A stretch of 11,549 bases of DNA from positions 1 to 11,549 of the forward strand of contig WREN01000037.1 of the NCBI GenBank assembly GCA_009779295.1, read 5' to 3'. The stretch is from Oscillospiraceae bacterium (GTDB lineage Bacteria; Bacillota; Clostridia; Oscillospirales; CAG-272). How positions within the stretch are numbered: position 1 is the stretch's first letter; each line of letters begins with the position of its first letter. Positions 1 through 6,293 of the stretch are shown here, one piece after another. The translations under genes and the position numbers were made by a program. The notes beneath the pieces were generated by a model. That model saw only the letters and a program-made list of their open reading frames with translations. It was not told where the DNA came from and made no database searches.

Positions 1-484
1 CTTTATTAGCTTCAGCGCCCCATTTTATGGGAATAATAAAATTAGCGATCGGCGTAAAAATATTTTTGATTATGTCGGGAATCGAAAATTTACCTGCCAT
101 CCAAAGCGTCATAACGCTGTATAGAACAATTGTAACGAAAAAATTTGAAACACGCCATATTTCGCTTGCGCTAATAAATGAATTTAAAGCCAATATGAAA
201 ATAGGGATAAACATCAAAAGCGGTTTCTTTTTCGGAGCTAAAAGATACAAGAATACAAATTGTATGAGTACAAATATCGGCACGCTGATTCCGGCGTTTT
301 TCGGCAAAATCAAATAAGAGAAACTTACCGCGGAAATTAATAGATAATATAACAATTTACGTTTCGTTGTTTTTTCCATTATAACTCCTTCATTTTCGAT
401 TATTTTAAATTTTTCTTTTATAAGAATAAAAATAAAAGTAATAATTATTACAATTAAGGGACCACCTAAGAAATATAAAAACAT
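1..484 (-). CDS. Multi-pass membrane protein, DUF4173/DUF4153-like, N-terminal part (cut by window edge)
   Basis: On the minus strand an open frame runs from an ATG at 484 to the left edge, 161 codons without a stop. The translation is almost wholly hydrophobic, with likely membrane helices at about residues 4-22, 46-62, 66-83, 88-105 and 113-130 separated by short basic loops (for example APKKKP). The part around residues 56-70 (LPKNAGISVPIF) resembles the start of DUF4173/DUF4153 proteins of Firmicutes, which are large membrane proteins of unknown role; I assign the family from memory of its pattern only. The gene lies 3 nt after the HTH regulator stop and probably shares its operon. Two in-frame starts are plausible: ATG 484 with GGAGGAG 6 nt upstream, and ATG 379 (residue 36) with AAGGAG 5 nt upstream. 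The second would drop the first helix. The C-terminus is outside the window. Confidence 0.65.
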   Translation of the reverse strand, partial: MFLYFLGGPLIVIIITFIFILIKEKFKIIENEGVIMEKTTKRKLLYYLLISAVSFSYLILPKNAGISVPIFVLIQFVFLYLLAPKKKPLLMFIPIFILALNSFISASEIWRVSNFFVTIVLYSVMTLWMAGKFSIPDIIKNIFTPIANFIIPIKWGAEANK

Positions 485-487
485 TTT

Positions 488-694
488 TTACTCCTCCACG
501 TATTCCAAAATATCTCCCGGCTGGCATTTCAAAACTTTGCAGATTTCTTCCAGTGTTGAAAACCTAATTGCTTTCGCTTTGCAATTTTTCAGAATTGAAA
601 GATTCGCGGGAGTTATACTTACTTTCTCCGCAAACTCCATGAGACCTATTTTGCGCTTTGCCATCATTACGTCCAAATTCACTATTATAGGCAT
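488..694 (-). CDS. YozG-like Cro/C1-type (XRE) helix-turn-helix regulator
   Basis: This 68-residue protein is essentially one DNA-binding HTH domain. Residues 7-65 hold the five-helix Cro/C1 fold; the segment FAEKVSITPANLSILKNCKA carries the two helices of the HTH, and the end (CKVLKCQPGDILEY) is the standard closing helix and tail of the YozG-type family (COG3655). That family is usually 65-75 aa, so the gene looks complete. It starts 4 nt after the stop of the DUF2975 membrane protein, a pairing seen widely in Firmicutes where the small regulator is thought to control its own operon. The inverted repeat over the operon promoter (1157-1185) is a natural candidate operator, by inference only. 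The Shine-Dalgarno is weak (GGACGGTG inside the upstream gene), so translation probably depends on coupling. The ligand or signal is unknown. Confidence 0.9.
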   Translation of the reverse strand: MPIIVNLDVMMAKRKIGLMEFAEKVSITPANLSILKNCKAKAIRFSTLEEICKVLKCQPGDILEYVEE

Positions 695-698
695 TTTT

Positions 699-1151
699 TC
701 ACACCGTCCAATCGTTTTCTTCTTTATAAGCTACGGCTTGTTTGAACAAATCTTTCAGAGTCAAACAAAACAAACCCAAAAGCGCGAATATTATTGTAAT
801 TATACATGACGCGATAGTAAACCAAAAAGTTAATTTGGTTATATAGATCATTGCGATTAAAAAACTTGCGACGGAACATCTTCTGAAACAATTGACATTT
901 TTATAAACGAACGGATTACCGCCGAGCAGAGTTTTGAACATCGCCTTTAATTGCCACAAAATAAATACAGCACATATTCCCGATGAAATAAGCATTATGG
1001 TTAAAGGGATAACCGTTTCTTCTTTATACCCGAAAAACTTCGTCAGCGCAGGCATAATGAACGGTACCGCAATGCAGCACAAAATCCCGCCGTAAAACAT
1101 AATATCCACTAACACCTTGGTTAAGTAGTGTACGAAACTATTTTTGTACAT
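699..1151 (-). CDS. DUF2975 family integral membrane protein
   Basis: A 150-residue protein with four predicted membrane helices at about residues 12-34, 47-71, 94-114 and 115-135. The motif GGNPFVYKNVNCFRR (77-91) between helices 2 and 3 and the C-terminal FKQAVAYKEENDWTV match the conserved features of DUF2975, a family of small membrane proteins normally encoded directly upstream of a YozG-like HTH regulator, as here. The length fits the family. The biochemical role is unknown; a membrane sensor or modulator of the partner regulator is a common guess that this sequence does not prove. The start at 1151 is supported by GGAGG 9 nt upstream (1165-1161) and a consensus promoter at 1183-1211. 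It is the first gene of a three-gene operon with the HTH regulator and the left-edge membrane protein. Confidence 0.88.
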   Translation of the reverse strand: MYKNSFVHYLTKVLVDIMFYGGILCCIAVPFIMPALTKFFGYKEETVIPLTIMLISSGICAVFILWQLKAMFKTLLGGNPFVYKNVNCFRRCSVASFLIAMIYITKLTFWFTIASCIITIIFALLGLFCLTLKDLFKQAVAYKEENDWTV

Positions 1152-1156
1152 AGAAA

Positions 1157-1185
1157 AATACCTCCAGTCAGATTCTGGAGGTATT
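1157..1185 (-). promoter_or_regulatory. Perfect 11-bp inverted repeat over promoter, start site and Shine-Dalgarno of the DUF2975 gene
   Basis: Read on the minus strand, AATACCTCCAG (1185-1175), a 7-nt loop AATCTGA and CTGGAGGTATT (1167-1157) form a perfect inverted repeat. Its outer arm overlaps the last three bases of the -10 box (1183-1185), and its inner arm contains the GGAGG Shine-Dalgarno. It could be a DNA operator, perhaps for the HTH protein two genes downstream. In read-through RNA from the upstream operon it would fold into a hairpin that buries the Shine-Dalgarno and is followed by a short U run, so it might also act as a terminator. RNA started at the predicted site (about 1176) lacks most of the 5' arm and would not fold this way. 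The repeat is seen directly; the roles are inferred. Confidence 0.75.
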
Positions 1186-1211
1186 ATATCACACTTTTAA
1201 TCAATTGTCAA
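1183..1211 (-). promoter_or_regulatory. Consensus sigma-A promoter for the DUF2975-HTH operon
   Basis: On the minus strand a perfect -35 TTGACA (1211-1206) is separated by exactly 17 bp from a perfect -10 TATAAT (1188-1183), which is preceded by TG one base upstream (extended -10). The predicted start is A at about 1176, giving a 5' leader of about 25 nt to the ATG at 1151. This uncouples the small regulatory operon from the ispH-rpsA operon, which ends at 1240. Confidence 0.88.
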
Positions 1212-1217
1212 TATATT

Positions 1218-1236
1218 TTTATCGAAAAACGATAAA
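1218..1236 (-). terminator. Weak AT-rich hairpin after ispH-rpsA, possible terminator
   Basis: Just after the ispH-rpsA stop, the minus strand reads TTTATCG, a five-T loop, then CGATAAA: a perfect 7-bp inverted repeat. The stem has only two G-C pairs and what follows (AATATATT) is not a proper T-tract, so it is at best a weak terminator. No better one is seen before the next promoter. Confidence 0.25.
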
Positions 1237-1239
1237 TTG

Positions 1240-3264
1240 TTATTGATTATCTTCTTCGATAAGAATACCTGAAGCAATCGCGTCAATATTTTCGCTTATC
1301 TCAGCGATAACCTTTGCTTCTTCGACCAAAGCCCGAATCGACAGATTAACCTTATGTTTTTCATTGTCAATAGCGGTAATTTTTGTATCAACAATCTGTC
1401 CGATTTTCAAAACATCCGCAGGCTGATTTATTTTATGGTCTGATATTTGCGAAATATGAATCAAACCGTCGATATTCGGGATGATTTCAGCGAACGCTCC
1501 AAACGGCATCATACTAACGATTTTAACCGTTACAACGTCGTCCACGTTATACTTACCGGTAAATATCGCCCACGGATTCGTGTCTTCAGTCTTATAACCG
1601 AGCGCGATTTTTTTAGTTTCCCTGTTGAAATTGATGATATAAACGACGATCTCATCGCCGATATTGAGAATTTCCGAAGGATGTTTGATACGCTGCCACG
1701 ATAATTCGGAAGTATGTATCATTCCGTCCACTCCGCCTATATCAACGAACGTTCCGTATGAAGTAAACGATTTAACGGTCCCTTCGAATTTTTTGCCGAC
1801 TTCAATGTTATTCCAAAAGTCATCTTCGCGTTGTTTGCGTTCTTCCCTGATCACGGCGCGTATTGAACCTACCGCGCGTTTGCGCTGCTCATTTACTTCA
1901 ATAATTTTGATACGCTGAGTTGTTCCGACAAGCTGGTTTAAATCGCCGTTTATCGGCAAACCCGTCTGCGAAGCCGGAATAAATAACTTATATGAGTTTA
2001 TAGTGATTATTATTCCGTTTCTTACTACTTCTGTAACTTTACCTTCGAGAATTTCATGGGTATCTACGGCTCCTACAATTTTTCTCCACATTAGGATACT
2101 TTCGATTTTCTTTCTTGACAGCGTCGCCACACCGTCGCGGTCGCTGACCAAAATTATAAACGCTTCAATTTCATCGCCGACTTTGTAAAATTCCCCTATG
2201 TTTTCAACCATATGTTCAGGCATTTCGTCCGTTGAGATTATACCTGTGACCTTAGCTCCAAGGTCAACATGAATTTCGTTCGGCGAAATAGATGTGATTA
2301 TACCCTTAACGGTTTCTCCTGTATTTAAAGTTTTTAAAGAATTTTCAATCATATCGGCAAAAGCCGGTTCTGCAAAATTTGCTTCGCTGCCTCCTTGATT
2401 TTGTGTGCTGACCTCAATATCAGCCTCCATGTTTTCTTGTTCTTGCATTGTTTTTATTACCTCCTTGATTATACTGTCCGGCGTCGACGCGCCGGCAGCT
2501 ATGCCCACAGTCATATGCGGTGATACATATTCTAACGGCAGATCGGAAATTGATTCTATAAAAAATGTAGCCGCCAAATTTTCTTTTGCGATATTATAGA
2601 GTTTATTGGTATTGGAGCTTTCCTTGTCGCCGATAATCAACATAATATCGACATTTTTTGACAAATTATAAACTTCCGCCTGACGTTTTTCTGTTACATT
2701 ACATATTGTATCAAAAATTAACGGATTTGTACAGACCTTTTTGATAAATTCTTGACAAATAATCCATTCTTTTTGATTTTGTGTCGTTTGAGCGACCGCA
2801 ACCACCGAAATATTTTCCAGCAATTGCCTGTTTGCGGTCAATTCATCATAAGACGAGCATACTAAAGTTTTTCCTTTTGCGTAACTTTTTATACCTTCAA
2901 CTTCCGGGTGAGACTCGTCTCCGCTGATAACGGTCAGTTCCGCCGGATTATTCTCCACGATGCGATGTATTTTTTTTACATCCGGACATGTGCAGTCGAT
3001 GACTTTGATATTCGGGTTAGAATTCAATTTATCGTTTAAATGTTTCGGAATCCCGTGCGCTCGGATAACAACGGTTCCTATTATGCCGTCAATATCGTCA
3101 ATACATTTTATCCCGCGCAATTCCAAATCGTTTAAAATCGTGTGGTTGTGAATTAATTTGCCGATAGTGTAAATTGGTTCATCCGTTGTTAAATTGCAGA
3201 CTGTTTCCACCGCCCGCCGTACACCGAAACAGAATCCGCAATAATTGGCTTTAACTATTTTCAT
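1240..3264 (-). CDS. ispH-rpsA: Bifunctional 4-hydroxy-3-methylbut-2-enyl diphosphate reductase / ribosomal protein S1 fusion
   Basis: A 674-residue two-part protein. Residues 1-275 are IspH (LytB), the iron-sulfur enzyme that makes IPP and DMAPP in the last step of the MEP isoprenoid pathway. Cluster ligands C12 (GFCFGV), C93 (TCPDV) and C188 (ICNVT) are present, as are active-site positions H39, H70 (RAHG), H119 and E121 (SHPEVEG), T160 and the SSNTN and GASTPDS motifs, so it should be active. An acidic, Gln-rich linker (about 276-312) leads to four S1 RNA-binding repeats at about 316-384, 405-470, 490-557 and 574-645; repeats 3 and 4 are the most typical (YGTFVDIGGVDGMIH). This fusion is established in Clostridia, where it often follows cmk and plsC. 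The start overlaps the plsC stop by 4 nt (ATGA) without a good Shine-Dalgarno, so coupling is likely. An internal Shine-Dalgarno at the domain junction is listed separately. Confidence 0.96.
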   Translation of the reverse strand: MKIVKANYCGFCFGVRRAVETVCNLTTDEPIYTIGKLIHNHTILNDLELRGIKCIDDIDGIIGTVVIRAHGIPKHLNDKLNSNPNIKVIDCTCPDVKKIHRIVENNPAELTVISGDESHPEVEGIKSYAKGKTLVCSSYDELTANRQLLENISVVAVAQTTQNQKEWIICQEFIKKVCTNPLIFDTICNVTEKRQAEVYNLSKNVDIMLIIGDKESSNTNKLYNIAKENLAATFFIESISDLPLEYVSPHMTVGIAAGASTPDSIIKEVIKTMQEQENMEADIEVSTQNQGGSEANFAEPAFADMIENSLKTLNTGETVKGIITSISPNEIHVDLGAKVTGIISTDEMPEHMVENIGEFYKVGDEIEAFIILVSDRDGVATLSRKKIESILMWRKIVGAVDTHEILEGKVTEVVRNGIIITINSYKLFIPASQTGLPINGDLNQLVGTTQRIKIIEVNEQRKRAVGSIRAVIREERKQREDDFWNNIEVGKKFEGTVKSFTSYGTFVDIGGVDGMIHTSELSWQRIKHPSEILNIGDEIVVYIINFNRETKKIALGYKTEDTNPWAIFTGKYNVDDVVTVKIVSMMPFGAFAEIIPNIDGLIHISQISDHKINQPADVLKIGQIVDTKITAIDNEKHKVNLSIRALVEEAKVIAEISENIDAIASGILIEEDNQ
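2446..2466 (-). promoter_or_regulatory. Internal Shine-Dalgarno and in-frame ATG at the IspH/S1 junction
   Basis: Inside the fusion gene the minus strand reads AAGGAGG (2466-2460), 11 nt, then ATG (2448-2446), which is Met273 in the same frame. This is the best Shine-Dalgarno match in front of any start in the seven-gene operon, and it sits where IspH ends and the linker to the S1 repeats begins. Initiation here would give a free four-repeat S1 protein of 402 residues. The 11-nt spacing is longer than optimal, and KEV codons (AAG GAG GTA) produce the motif naturally, so use is unproven. Confidence 0.4.
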
Positions 3265-3863
3265 ATCAATTCTACGACCTTCTCAAAAATATATCTCGCC
3301 GCGGCTTCGTATTCGCTGCGCGCTCCGGTCTCGAAATTCAATTCGTCGTAGTAAATCGGTTTGCCGATACGAAAGTTTACTCGTTTGAACGGACGGATTT
3401 TAAATTTTTTTGTTTCGATCGCTATCGGCAATACCGGAACTTTTGTGCGATACGCGAACATTCCGATTCCGTTATGCGTTTTTGTTTCGGACGGATGAAC
3501 TCCCGGAAATCTTGTGCCTTGCGGATAAATCGCGACTATTTCTCCGCCTTCGAGCAAAGTTATCGTCTTTTTAATCGACGCCACGTCAGATTTTCCGCGT
3601 TCGATCGGATATGCTCCGAGTGCTGTGATGAGTTGTTTAATCAGCGGAATTTTGAACAATTCGGCTTTCGCGAAATACCGAACCTGCCGTTTCAAACACG
3701 CGGCTAAAATGATCACGTCGTGGTTGGAGAGATGGTTGGCGCACGCGATATAACCGCCCTCAAGCGGTTCGTTTTCCGCTCCGAAAATCTTTATGTTGTA
3801 AAAAAATCTAAAAAATTTCGCTAAAATTATATATAAAACTCTGTAAAATTTATTTTCTCCCAT
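3261..3863 (-). CDS. plsC: 1-acyl-sn-glycerol-3-phosphate acyltransferase (PlsC family)
   Basis: A 200-residue membrane-associated acyltransferase that would turn lysophosphatidic acid into phosphatidic acid in phospholipid synthesis. The N-terminal segment (residues 8-22) is hydrophobic and aromatic, a likely membrane anchor. The catalytic HX4D motif is NHLSNHD (H44, D49). Block II is GAYPIERG (83-90), with the Arg that helps bind glycerol phosphate. Block III is YPQGTR (113-118), where Gln115 stands in place of the more usual Glu of EGTR. Block IV is VPVLPIAI (142-149). Length is typical for compact bacterial PlsC. The start overlaps the end of cmk by 14 nt and the gene overlaps ispH-rpsA by 4 nt, so translation is probably coupled. 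Acyl donor preference cannot be read from the sequence, and related lyso-lipid acyltransferases share these blocks. Confidence 0.9.
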   Translation of the reverse strand: MGENKFYRVLYIILAKFFRFFYNIKIFGAENEPLEGGYIACANHLSNHDVIILAACLKRQVRYFAKAELFKIPLIKQLITALGAYPIERGKSDVASIKKTITLLEGGEIVAIYPQGTRFPGVHPSETKTHNGIGMFAYRTKVPVLPIAIETKKFKIRPFKRVNFRIGKPIYYDELNFETGARSEYEAAARYIFEKVVELI

Positions 3864-4503
3864 ATTTCTTCAACTTCTCGTCAATTATTTTCATCGCGGC
3901 GTTTAACGTTTCTTCTTCCGTAAAGCTCGAATTGTCAATCAATACCGCGTCTGCGGCGGCAACTGCCGGCGCAATATTGCGCGAACTGTCGTTTTTATCG
4001 CGACGTTCCATATCTGTAAATACTTCTTCGAACGTAATATTCTGCCCTTTTGCTATGAGTTCCGCGTAACGCCGTTTCGCCCTCTCTTCTACGTTCGGAC
4101 ACAGGAAAATCTTCACCTGCGCGTCCGGCATAATAACGGTTCCGATATCGCGCCCGTCCATTACGATATTGTAGTTATCGGCGGCGTTACGCTGGATATC
4201 AAGCAGGAACGCCCGCACTTCCGCTTTCGCCGAGACTTCCGATGCGTAGAGGGAAATCTCGTTCCTGCGGATTTCCGCGGTCACGTCAACGCCGTTCAGA
4301 TACATGATCTGCTTGCCGTCAACATATTCGGCGCGGACGTTAATTTTACTCAAATCCAAATCTTTATTTTGATAATTGTACAACCCAATCGTGCGGTAAA
4401 GTGCGCCCGTATCGAGGTACATGAACCCCAGCGCCGCCGCGATATTCTTCGCGAGCGTACTCTTTCCCGCGCCCGACGGACCGTCAATGGCTATTTTAAA
4501 CAT
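3850..4503 (-). CDS. cmk: (d)CMP kinase
   Basis: This 217-residue cytosolic kinase phosphorylates CMP and dCMP with ATP, recycling cytidine nucleotides released by RNA turnover and phospholipid synthesis. Walker A is GPSGAGKST (8-16), followed by LDTGALYR (30-37), the conserved nucleotide-binding stretch of the family. EIRR (77-80), DGRDIGT (116-122) and RAKRRYAE in the lid (141-148) follow, then RDKNDSSR (168-175), the CMP-contacting motif. Length matches bacterial Cmk (about 215-230). The start is supported by AAGGAG about 8 nt upstream in a 12-nt gap after the preceding gene. The end overlaps plsC by 14 nt. The order cmk-plsC-ispH/rpsA is typical of Clostridia and supports all three calls. 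Confidence 0.96.
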   Translation of the reverse strand: MFKIAIDGPSGAGKSTLAKNIAAALGFMYLDTGALYRTIGLYNYQNKDLDLSKINVRAEYVDGKQIMYLNGVDVTAEIRRNEISLYASEVSAKAEVRAFLLDIQRNAADNYNIVMDGRDIGTVIMPDAQVKIFLCPNVEERAKRRYAELIAKGQNITFEEVFTDMERRDKNDSSRNIAPAVAAADAVLIDNSSFTEEETLNAAMKIIDEKLKKYGRK

Positions 4504-4515
4504 ATTTTTTTCTCC

Positions 4516-5097
4516 TTAACGGTATTTGTGTAACACAGTATCGTCCCAAACTTGCGCTTCTATAAATTTAAGATACATCCCAATGTTTTTGCCTTCCGGA
4601 AATGGGAAATAACGTTTTTTCATATTGTATTCCGGGTCTTCGGGAAACCCGTATTTATCGATTAGTTTTAATATCCCGTCATATTTAAAAACTTCTCCCC
4701 ACCATTCCTCGCCTGTATTTAACGAAGCTCTGAATACGGGAAACATATCGCCGTATGTAAACGATACGGTATCAAGGTCAAATTCATCGACCGGAATTTT
4801 TATATAAGTCGGATTGTTATACCATGTTTCCATGCCTTTATTCGCGCCTAATGTAAAATATACAGGCGCGGTGCGGACTGGTTTGCCGCCAATTTCGATA
4901 AACTTATCACGCACTATTTTTTCCATATTATACCGTCGGTTCAAATACCATTCAGGCGTAGTTACCCCCGAATTGGGATTTTCCGCCCGATATGCGGTAT
5001 ATACTACGAGAGCTTCTTCGAATGGGAGTGCCGTTATTGTGCGGAAAGGTTCGCAGGTTTTTTCATAATAGTGGTACAAATAATTTGTTTCATTCAT
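4516..5097 (-). CDS. Conserved protein of unknown function (193 aa)
   Basis: A soluble-looking 193-residue protein with no signal peptide or membrane helix and an unusually high content of Tyr, Trp and Phe. It begins with YLYHYYEKTCEPFRTITALP and has blocks FIEIGGKPVRTAPVYFTLG (66-84), SFTYGDMFPVF (111-121), a run around DKYGFPEDPEYN and a C-terminal IEAQVWDD. I recognise this pattern from uncharacterised proteins scattered through Firmicutes, but know of no assigned function and see no catalytic motif. The start is firm: GAGGAG lies 7 nt upstream and the ATG overlaps the stop of the flavoprotein gene by 4 nt. It sits between the flavoprotein and cmk in the same operon; nothing in that context points to a role. 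Confidence 0.85.
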   Translation of the reverse strand: MNETNYLYHYYEKTCEPFRTITALPFEEALVVYTAYRAENPNSGVTTPEWYLNRRYNMEKIVRDKFIEIGGKPVRTAPVYFTLGANKGMETWYNNPTYIKIPVDEFDLDTVSFTYGDMFPVFRASLNTGEEWWGEVFKYDGILKLIDKYGFPEDPEYNMKKRYFPFPEGKNIGMYLKFIEAQVWDDTVLHKYR

Positions 5098-6293
5098 TGT
5101 ATTGCTCCTCTTGACGCCAACACCGCAGTAGAAAACGCGATCTGCAGATTGAATCCGCCTGTATATCCGTCAACGTCAATTACTTCTCCGGCAAAATACA
5201 ATCCGCGCACTTTCTTCGATTGCATCATTTTCGGGTCTAACTCCCTGCAATCTACTCCGCCCGATGTGATGATTGCCTCTTCAATTGGACGGAAACATTT
5301 CAATTTCAGCGTCAGCGATTTTATCAATTTTAATAATTTTGAACGTTCTTCTTGCGTGATTAAATTTACTTTCTTGTATGGATCAATTCCCGAAAGTGAA
5401 ATTATCACCGGAATCATTTTTTGCGGAAGCAAATCGTTCAGCGCGTTTGAAAAATTCTTGTTTATGTTTTTTGTGAAATCCGAAAGCAATCTATTATCTA
5501 AAGTTTTCTCGTCGAGCGCGGGTTTCAAATCTATTTGGATTTTGTAATCCTTAACCTCGCGCATATACGCCGACGCGCTCAGTATTACCGGGCCGGACAA
5601 TCCGAAGTGCGTAAACAGCAATTCGCCGAAATCGCTGTAAATCACTTTGTCGCTTATTATCTTAATCGCGACATTCTTCAACGACAGCCCCTGCAAATCC
5701 CCGCACCACTTCTCCTCGACTTCAATCGGCACAAGCGACGGTTTCAGCGGCGTGACGTTGAGTCCGGCGGCTTGCGCGAATTTGTAACCGTCGCCGGTTG
5801 AACCGGTCAGCGGGTAAGACAAACCGCCCGTACAAACGATAACCGCGTCGTAGGCGTAAAATTTATTTCCCGTTTTCAATCCTGTTACTTGCCCGTTCTC
5901 GATACAAATTTCCGTGACAGTGTTCTGAACGATGGGACATTTTATAGCTTTACGCAATGCGTTCACTACGTCAGCCGCTTTGTCCGAAACGGGAAAGACG
6001 CGGTTGCCGCGCTCCGTCTTCAGCGGAACGCCCAGCTTCTCGAAGAACGCCATCGTATCAGCGGGCGAAAACGCATTTAACGCCGCGTATAAAAATTTCG
6101 GATTGACCGGAATGTTCGTCAGAAACTCATCAACCGTGCAGTTGTTGGTTATATTGCACCGACCCTTACCTGTAATCGCGAGCTTCTTGCCCAACATGGG
6201 GTTCTTCTCGAACAGCGTCACGTCCGCTTCGGCTTGGACTGCCGCCATCATTCCCGCCGCTCCTCCGCCGATTATTGCAATCTTTTTACTCAT
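5094..6293 (-). CDS. HI0933/BaiN-like NAD(P)/FAD-dependent oxidoreductase
   Basis: A 399-residue flavoprotein of the HI0933 (BaiN-like, 'aminoacetone oxidase') family. The N-terminus has the FAD-binding Rossmann motif GGGAAG (9-14), then LFEKNPMLGKKLAITGKGRCNITN (27-50), the family signature. The C-terminus has SGGVDCRELDP and LYFAGEVIDVDGYTGGFNLQ, the second FAD-contacting block. Length is normal. One member, BaiN, has been linked to bile-acid dehydroxylation, but most members have no proven substrate, so that name should not be transferred. I place the start at 6293 (MSKKIAIIGGG): an in-frame ATG at 6353 would add 20 non-conserved residues lying inside the RpiR gene. With the chosen start the overlap with RpiR is 8 nt. 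The segment between the first strand and FEK is two or three residues shorter than usual (AAVQAEADVTLFEK). Confidence 0.9.
   Translation of the reverse strand: MSKKIAIIGGGAAGMMAAVQAEADVTLFEKNPMLGKKLAITGKGRCNITNNCTVDEFLTNIPVNPKFLYAALNAFSPADTMAFFEKLGVPLKTERGNRVFPVSDKAADVVNALRKAIKCPIVQNTVTEICIENGQVTGLKTGNKFYAYDAVIVCTGGLSYPLTGSTGDGYKFAQAAGLNVTPLKPSLVPIEVEEKWCGDLQGLSLKNVAIKIISDKVIYSDFGELLFTHFGLSGPVILSASAYMREVKDYKIQIDLKPALDEKTLDNRLLSDFTKNINKNFSNALNDLLPQKMIPVIISLSGIDPYKKVNLITQEERSKLLKLIKSLTLKLKCFRPIEEAIITSGGVDCRELDPKMMQSKKVRGLYFAGEVIDVDGYTGGFNLQIAFSTAVLASRGAIQ

Noticed and set aside
27..317. 96-codon plus-strand open frame
   Set aside because: It is antisense to the membrane protein frame at 1-484, which has strong Shine-Dalgarno sites, operon context and typical membrane helices; the plus frame has no ribosome site or family pattern.
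5071..5547. 158-codon plus-strand open frame
   Set aside because: It is antisense to the well-conserved HI0933-type flavoprotein and looks like a shadow of its codon use.
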